Positions 6,467-7,090 of a DNA stretch of 7,090 nt are shown piece by piece. The notes under the pieces are model-generated. The model worked only from the letters and a program-made list of their open reading frames with translations, was not told the DNA's origin and made no database searches. This stretch comes from Balneolia bacterium (lineage in GTDB: Bacteria > Bacteroidota > Rhodothermia > Balneolales > Cyclonatronaceae): positions 1 through 7,090 of the forward strand of contig PXDL01000494.1 in the NCBI GenBank assembly GCA_003566395.1, written 5' to 3'. Position numbers and translations under genes: made by a program. Numbering within the stretch: the first letter of the stretch is position 1; every line of letters begins with the position of its first letter.

Positions 6467-6814
6467 TCAGTTTGCGGCGTGTTTCACAATTGCTGCGAAC
6501 GTGTCAGGCTCGTGTACGGCCAGATCCGCGAGAATCTTGCGGTCGATTTCAATGTTTTTGGATTTCAGGGCTCCCATCAACCGTGAGTAAGAATAGCCGT
6601 TCTGGCGGGCAGCGGCATTAATACGGATGATCCAGAGCTTCCGGAATTCGCGTTTGCGGTTCCGGCGATCCCGGTATTGATACTGAAGGCCTTTTTCGAC
6701 CGTGTGTTTTGCAACGGTGTAAACCTTGCTGCGTGCTCCCCAGTAACCTTTCGCTGCTTTAAGAATCTTCTTGCGACGGCGACTGGAAGCCACATTGTTC
6801 TTAGAACGTGGCAT
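6467..6814 (-). CDS. rplT: Large-subunit ribosomal protein L20
   Basis: This 115-residue protein is nearly colinear with bacterial L20 (about 117 residues). It has the basic N-terminal extension with SSRRRKKILKAAKGYWGARS (10–29), the YRDRRNRKREFRKLWI block and the INAAARQNGYSYSRLMGALK block, ending in the IDRKILADLAVHEP helix. L20 binds 23S rRNA early in 50S assembly, and in several bacteria it also represses its own operon through mRNA binding; no such site can be judged here. It starts 40 bp after rpmI, in an A/T-rich gap with no Shine-Dalgarno motif but many A residues just before the ATG. An intrinsic terminator follows its stop. Confidence 0.97.
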   Translation of the reverse strand: MPRSKNNVASSRRRKKILKAAKGYWGARSKVYTVAKHTVEKGLQYQYRDRRNRKREFRKLWIIRINAAARQNGYSYSRLMGALKSKNIEIDRKILADLAVHEPDTFAAIVKHAAN

Positions 6815-6854
6815 TTGTTTAAGGTTTAAATGTTAATATTAAAGAAATAATGTA

Positions 6855-7052
6855 TTACAAATTCGGCAGAAGACGCTTGATATTGCTCGTGTCGGCCGGA
6901 TTCACCAATGCAGATTTACGCAGATTGCGCTTCCGCTTCGGAGATTTTTTGGTCAGGATGTGGCTGGTAAAAGCTTTTTTACGCTTCAGTTTACCGGTAC
7001 CGGTTAATCTGAAACGCTTTTTAGCGCCACTATTTGTTTTTTGTTTAGGCAT
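6855..7052 (-). CDS. rpmI: Large-subunit ribosomal protein L35
   Basis: This 65-residue, very basic protein is the normal size for L35. It begins MPKQKTNSGAKKRFRLTGTG, the family's conserved start, followed by a Lys/Arg-rich middle (KLKRKKAFTSHILTKKSPKR) and a C-terminal NIKRLLPNL where the family usually has a similar IKRLLPY-like ending. L35 is a late-binding 50S protein. The neighbouring rplT and the usual infC-rpmI-rplT order suggest that infC lies just beyond the right edge. The 38 bp upstream in the window hold no Shine-Dalgarno motif and no clear promoter. Confidence 0.96.
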   Translation of the reverse strand: MPKQKTNSGAKKRFRLTGTGKLKRKKAFTSHILTKKSPKRKRNLRKSALVNPADTSNIKRLLPNL

Positions 7053-7090
7053 GTGATTCGTATCTGATTTTTCGATTTGGATACAGAACC

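Noticed and set aside
7060..7084. GTATC/GATAC 5-bp inverted repeat upstream of rpmI
   Set aside because: The stem is short, the loop is long and A-rich, and no U-tract follows. It is too weak to call a regulatory hairpin.

Overview
The window is ordinary chromosomal housekeeping DNA with every gene on the minus strand. It reads from the translation genes at the right edge (rpmI, rplT, pheS, pheT), through a small coiled-coil gene and zapA, a 6S RNA, and a YmdB-type phosphodiesterase, to lolD and a truncated membrane-anchored TPR gene at the left edge. The source looks like a bacterium of the Bacteroidota or a close FCB relative; Balneolota/Rhodothermota is my guess from protein flavour, which I could not test by search. 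Supporting signs are the pheT–coiled-coil–zapA–6S RNA–ymdB order, a LolD with the outer-membrane lipoprotein signature (so a Gram-negative envelope), and the near absence of Shine-Dalgarno sequences.

Right part (about 5388–7052): rpmI and rplT encode ribosomal proteins L35 and L20 and are probably the end of an infC-rpmI-rplT operon whose infC lies outside the window. A clear intrinsic terminator hairpin with a U6 tract sits between rplT and pheS, only 19 nt before the pheS start, so it may act as an attenuator for pheST. pheS and pheT encode the alpha and beta subunits of phenylalanyl-tRNA synthetase, 21 bp apart.

Middle (about 2179–2955): a 90-residue coiled-coil protein begins 10 nt after pheT and overlaps zapA by the 4-base ATGA arrangement. 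zapA is the only gene here with a good Shine-Dalgarno motif. The 200-bp gap after zapA is filled almost exactly by a 6S (SsrS) RNA. Its perfect 10-bp closing stem, internal bubble and long irregular apical hairpin can be traced by eye, and a TATATT box lies just upstream.

Left part (1–2164): ymdB has all its dimetal-site residues. lolD follows 26 bp later and is complete. A possible promoter in the 77-bp gap precedes the TPR gene, which runs off the left edge. Together the genes cover ribosome assembly, Phe-tRNA charging, Z-ring assembly, global polymerase regulation by 6S RNA, cyclic-nucleotide turnover and lipoprotein export. I see no mobile element, CRISPR array, tRNA, rRNA or defence system, and no convincing novel multi-gene system. 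The points most worth a second look are the 6S RNA set tightly between zapA and ymdB, and the terminator with a Phe-rich codon run ahead of pheST.
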